DNA from: Cognatundibacterium jejuense
GTDB taxonomy: Bacteria; Pseudomonadota; Gammaproteobacteria; Burkholderiales; Burkholderiaceae_D
DNA length: 64,000 nucleotides
Reading direction: 5' to 3'
NCBI RefSeq assembly: GCF_014284255.1
Contig: NZ_JACOFV010000004.1
Location: forward strand, 62,001-126,000
Shown: positions 62,223 through 64,000 of the stretch, one piece after another
How positions within the stretch are numbered: position 1 is the stretch's first letter
Layout of the letters: every line of letters begins with the position of its first letter
Program-made: the position numbers and the translations under genes
Notes under the pieces: generated by a model
The model's database searches: none
What the model was told of the DNA's origin: nothing
The model's input: the letters and a program-made list of their open reading frames with translations, nothing else

Positions 62223-62540
62223 ATGACACAGAACGATATGATGGCTGAAATTCGCGACGCAAACCTGAGCTACTTAATGCTGGCGCAGCAAATGATACGT
62301 GCTGATAAAGCTACTGCTATCTTCCGCCTCGGCATCGGAAAAGAGATCGCGGACTTGATCGAAGGTTTGAATAATTCACAAATCTTGAAATTGGCTGGTT
62401 CAAATATGATGCTGGCCCGCTTCCGGTTTGAAGATAGTTCAATTCTTTGTATGCTGACCAACTACAACAAAGAACGTGCACTCGCGCATTCACATGCGGC
62501 AATCCTGATGGCTGGACAACCAATTGAAGAAATTCATTGA
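62223..62540 (+). CDS. flhD: Flagellar transcriptional regulator FlhD
   Basis: A 105-residue subunit of the FlhD4C2 master regulator of flagellar genes. The sequence ANLSYLMLAQQMIRADKATAIFRLGI and LTNYNKERALAHSHAAILMA is typical. ATG 62223 has a GGAGGG site seven bases upstream; the longer open frame from GTG 62127 overlaps the leader hairpin and is not FlhD-like. Several GGA triplets crowd the ribosome site, as at CsrA-controlled leaders. flhC follows after 33 bp. Confidence 0.95.
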   Translation: MTQNDMMAEIRDANLSYLMLAQQMIRADKATAIFRLGIGKEIADLIEGLNNSQILKLAGSNMMLARFRFEDSSILCMLTNYNKERALAHSHAAILMAGQPIEEIH

Positions 62541-62573
62541 GTTGTTTCGATATTCTTTTGGATGGAGGCTGTG

Positions 62574-63128
62574 ATGGCTATTAAAAGTGTAGTGACTGAG
62601 GCGCATGAAATTCAATTGGCTGTAGATCTGGTCAATCTTGGCGCGAGATTGCAGTTGCTTGAGTCAGAAACATCTCTGTCTCGAGAACGTTTGCTCAAGA
62701 TTTATAAAGAGTTGAAGGGCGTTTCTCCACCAAAAGGGATGTTGCCTTTTTCTACGGATTGGTTTGTCACCTGGCAGCCAAATATTCACTCTTCTTTGTT
62801 TATGAATATTTACAAATACCTCAATGAGCATGCCGAGGTGTTTGGTGTTGAAGCAATCGTCAAGGCATATCGTCTGTACCTCGAGCAAGTTGGTTGTGCT
62901 TCTGCTGATGATGCGGTACTTTCATTGACGCGTGCGTGGACTCTGGTGAGATTTTTTGAGGGAAAAATGCTAACATTTGCAAAATGTTGTGAATGTGGCG
63001 GGCATTTTGTTGCGCATTCTCTTGATTTGCACGATCATTATAAGTGTGGTCTTTGTCATGTCCCTTCGAGAGCGGGCAAGACTAAAAAGGCTGAAGACGC
63101 CGATTCTTCTTTGGAGATGGTGGCTTAA
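62574..63128 (+). CDS. flhC: Flagellar transcriptional regulator FlhC
   Basis: A 184-residue DNA-binding subunit of the FlhDC complex. ATG 62574 has GGAGG five bases upstream. The zinc-binding Cys cluster is visible as CCECGGHFVAHSLDLHDHYKCGLCH, near residues 137-160. The N-terminal half contains RLQLLESETSLSRERLLKIYKELKG and GMLPFSTDWFVTWQPNIHSSLF. It activates class II flagellar promoters with FlhD and sigma-70. Confidence 0.95.
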   Translation: MAIKSVVTEAHEIQLAVDLVNLGARLQLLESETSLSRERLLKIYKELKGVSPPKGMLPFSTDWFVTWQPNIHSSLFMNIYKYLNEHAEVFGVEAIVKAYRLYLEQVGCASADDAVLSLTRAWTLVRFFEGKMLTFAKCCECGGHFVAHSLDLHDHYKCGLCHVPSRAGKTKKAEDADSSLEMVA

Positions 63129-63146
63129 TAATCTTTGGGAGGGGTC

Positions 63147-63956
63147 TTGGAATTAGCGTCATCCAACAGTCGCGAAAGCCATGTTCCTCCGGAGATTAAA
63201 AAAATAAATTCTCCGGCTGTACGCGCACTTCTCATTCAAGTTGCATCACTTGCCGTATGTGTGACGCTTGCCTTTGCAAGTAAACACTTGTTGGGCTACT
63301 TAATTCCATTCTTCGTACTTCTTGCGTTGCAATCCACTGCATCCTTAAGCCTTGCTTACGTCTGTGGGCTGGATTGGTGGTGGTGCGTCATCGAATTCTT
63401 TTTTCCTGTTGCAGTTGTTTTTGCACTGTATATACGGCTTCCACCGATAATCAGCTTGTTGTTGTTTTTTGTTTTGTTTCTGATTTTCGGTTCAACTTTT
63501 CGTACTCGCGTACCTTATTATCCATCAGAAGCTACTTTGCCAGCTGCCATCCTTGAGTTGCTTCCTGACGAGCAAGATGTCAAATTTTTAGATGTTGGTA
63601 GTGGTTTTGGTGGCTTACTTTTTGACTTGTCAAAGGCGCGTCCCCAATGGTCTGTCGCTGGTGTGGAGATTGCAATGTTTCCATGGTTAGTAAGCGTTGC
63701 GCTTGGGAAATTTTATGACATTAAAAATTTGAAATTTTCCCCGGGGAAATACGAAGACCTTGATTTTTCAAAATTTAATGTTGTTTTCTCTTATTTATCG
63801 CCGGTTGTCATGTCAGAAATATGGATGAAGGTGCAAAATGAGATGTCGCCTGGCACTCTTTTTTTAAGCTACGAATTTTGTGTTCCTGATGTTCCGGCCT
63901 TTGCTGAGATACAAACGGCGGAAAATGCACCTGTGTTGTACGTTTGGAAAATTTAA
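63147..63956 (+). CDS. Membrane-anchored class I SAM-dependent methyltransferase
   Basis: A 269-residue protein starting at TTG 63147, which has GGGAGGGG four bases upstream; TTG 63135 is also in frame. The first ~140 residues hold three to four membrane segments (VASLAVCVTLAFAS, LIPFFVLLALQSTASLSLAYVCGL, FFFPVAVVFALYI, ISLLLFFVLFLIFG). The cytoplasmic C-terminal part has the SAM motif I FLDVGSGFGGLLFDL, motif post-I VAGVEI and motif IV-like FNVVFSYLSP. Its closeness to flhC (18 bp) suggests co-expression with the flagellar master regulator. The methyl acceptor is unknown. Confidence 0.82.
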   Translation: MELASSNSRESHVPPEIKKINSPAVRALLIQVASLAVCVTLAFASKHLLGYLIPFFVLLALQSTASLSLAYVCGLDWWWCVIEFFFPVAVVFALYIRLPPIISLLLFFVLFLIFGSTFRTRVPYYPSEATLPAAILELLPDEQDVKFLDVGSGFGGLLFDLSKARPQWSVAGVEIAMFPWLVSVALGKFYDIKNLKFSPGKYEDLDFSKFNVVFSYLSPVVMSEIWMKVQNEMSPGTLFLSYEFCVPDVPAFAEIQTAENAPVLYVWKI

Positions 63957-64000
63957 TGTAGCAATGGGGTATTTAATTCTCTGAATCAACCTTTTTTAAC

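Noticed and set aside
1..64000. CRISPR arrays, tRNA or rRNA genes, insertion sequences, phage genes or toxin-antitoxin pairs
   Set aside because: I looked for direct-repeat arrays, cloverleaf T-loops, transposase motifs and paired small genes and saw none I could support.

Overview
The window looks like chromosomal DNA of a betaproteobacterium of the order Burkholderiales, most likely an Oxalobacteraceae member (Undibacterium/Herminiimonas-like). The grounds are the rne/rluC/HAD/Rieske/S49-peptidase gene order, the fused aromatic acyl-CoA monooxygenase/old-yellow-enzyme protein, the flhDC operon and the overall protein character, with a moderately low GC content. Almost all of it is coding. 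I recognised no tRNA, rRNA, CRISPR array, insertion sequence or prophage.

Layout. (1) 1-7843: a plus-strand catabolic operon whose first gene is cut by the window edge. It encodes a monooxygenase/OYE fusion (C-terminal part), an SDR, a MarR regulator, an enoyl-CoA hydratase, an acyl-CoA dehydrogenase, a RidA protein, a two-domain 3-hydroxyacyl-CoA dehydrogenase and, after an 80-bp gap, glutaryl-CoA dehydrogenase. The set fits an aerobic CoA-thioester route for 2-aminobenzoate (anthranilate) ending in beta-oxidation. (2) 7959-10350: a minus-strand merR-MFS efflux pair behind a classic 19-bp-spacer MerR promoter. (3) 10475-14080: housekeeping and small genes (Cdd1-like protein, Hsp33, gamma-carbonic-anhydrase-like protein, DUF455). 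(4) 13454-18493: a TetR/alcohol-dehydrogenase pair with two operator copies, then a four-gene oxidoreductase group (tautomerase, NTF2-like, PNPOx-reductase-ferredoxin fusion, AhpD-like). (5) 18944-31885: DUF2807 protein, GNAT, FlgT-like protein, acyl-CoA synthetase, alpha/beta hydrolase, a patatin-like protein with altered catalytic residues, a Cys/Met-metabolism PLP enzyme, the YbbP permease, a GST, a truncated haemoglobin and RmuC.

(6) 31895-33498: soxR divergent from a questin-oxidase-like gene across a good SoxR box. (7) 33561-38552: a GDSL esterase, then a tight minus-strand operon of an outer-membrane porin-like protein, a PstS-like periplasmic protein and a membrane diguanylate cyclase. 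(8) 38776-47988: a lipoprotein cyclophilin, moaA, rne, and divergent rluC-HAD-Rieske-S49 protease. (9) 48487-51166: the cbb3-oxidase assembly genes ccoI (split into two overlapping frames) and ccoS. (10) 51172-57951: selU, tesA/ybbA with overlapping divergent starts, lpxH, two cyclophilins, an L,D-transpeptidase and a TPR protein that appear to share an NTF2/Cds6-like C-terminal domain. (11) 58551-61715: accA, tilS, dnaQ. (12) 61716-63956: the flagellar master operon flhDC with a long AT-rich leader that carries two FliA (sigma-28)-like promoters and two hairpins, followed by a membrane-anchored methyltransferase gene.

The features I find most worth a second look are the tandem FliA-type promoters and attenuator-like hairpin ahead of flhDC, the porin/PstS/diguanylate-cyclase operon (analogous in layout to YfiBNR), the split ccoI, the SoxR-box/questin-oxidase pair, and the RidA gene inside the aminobenzoyl-CoA-type operon.
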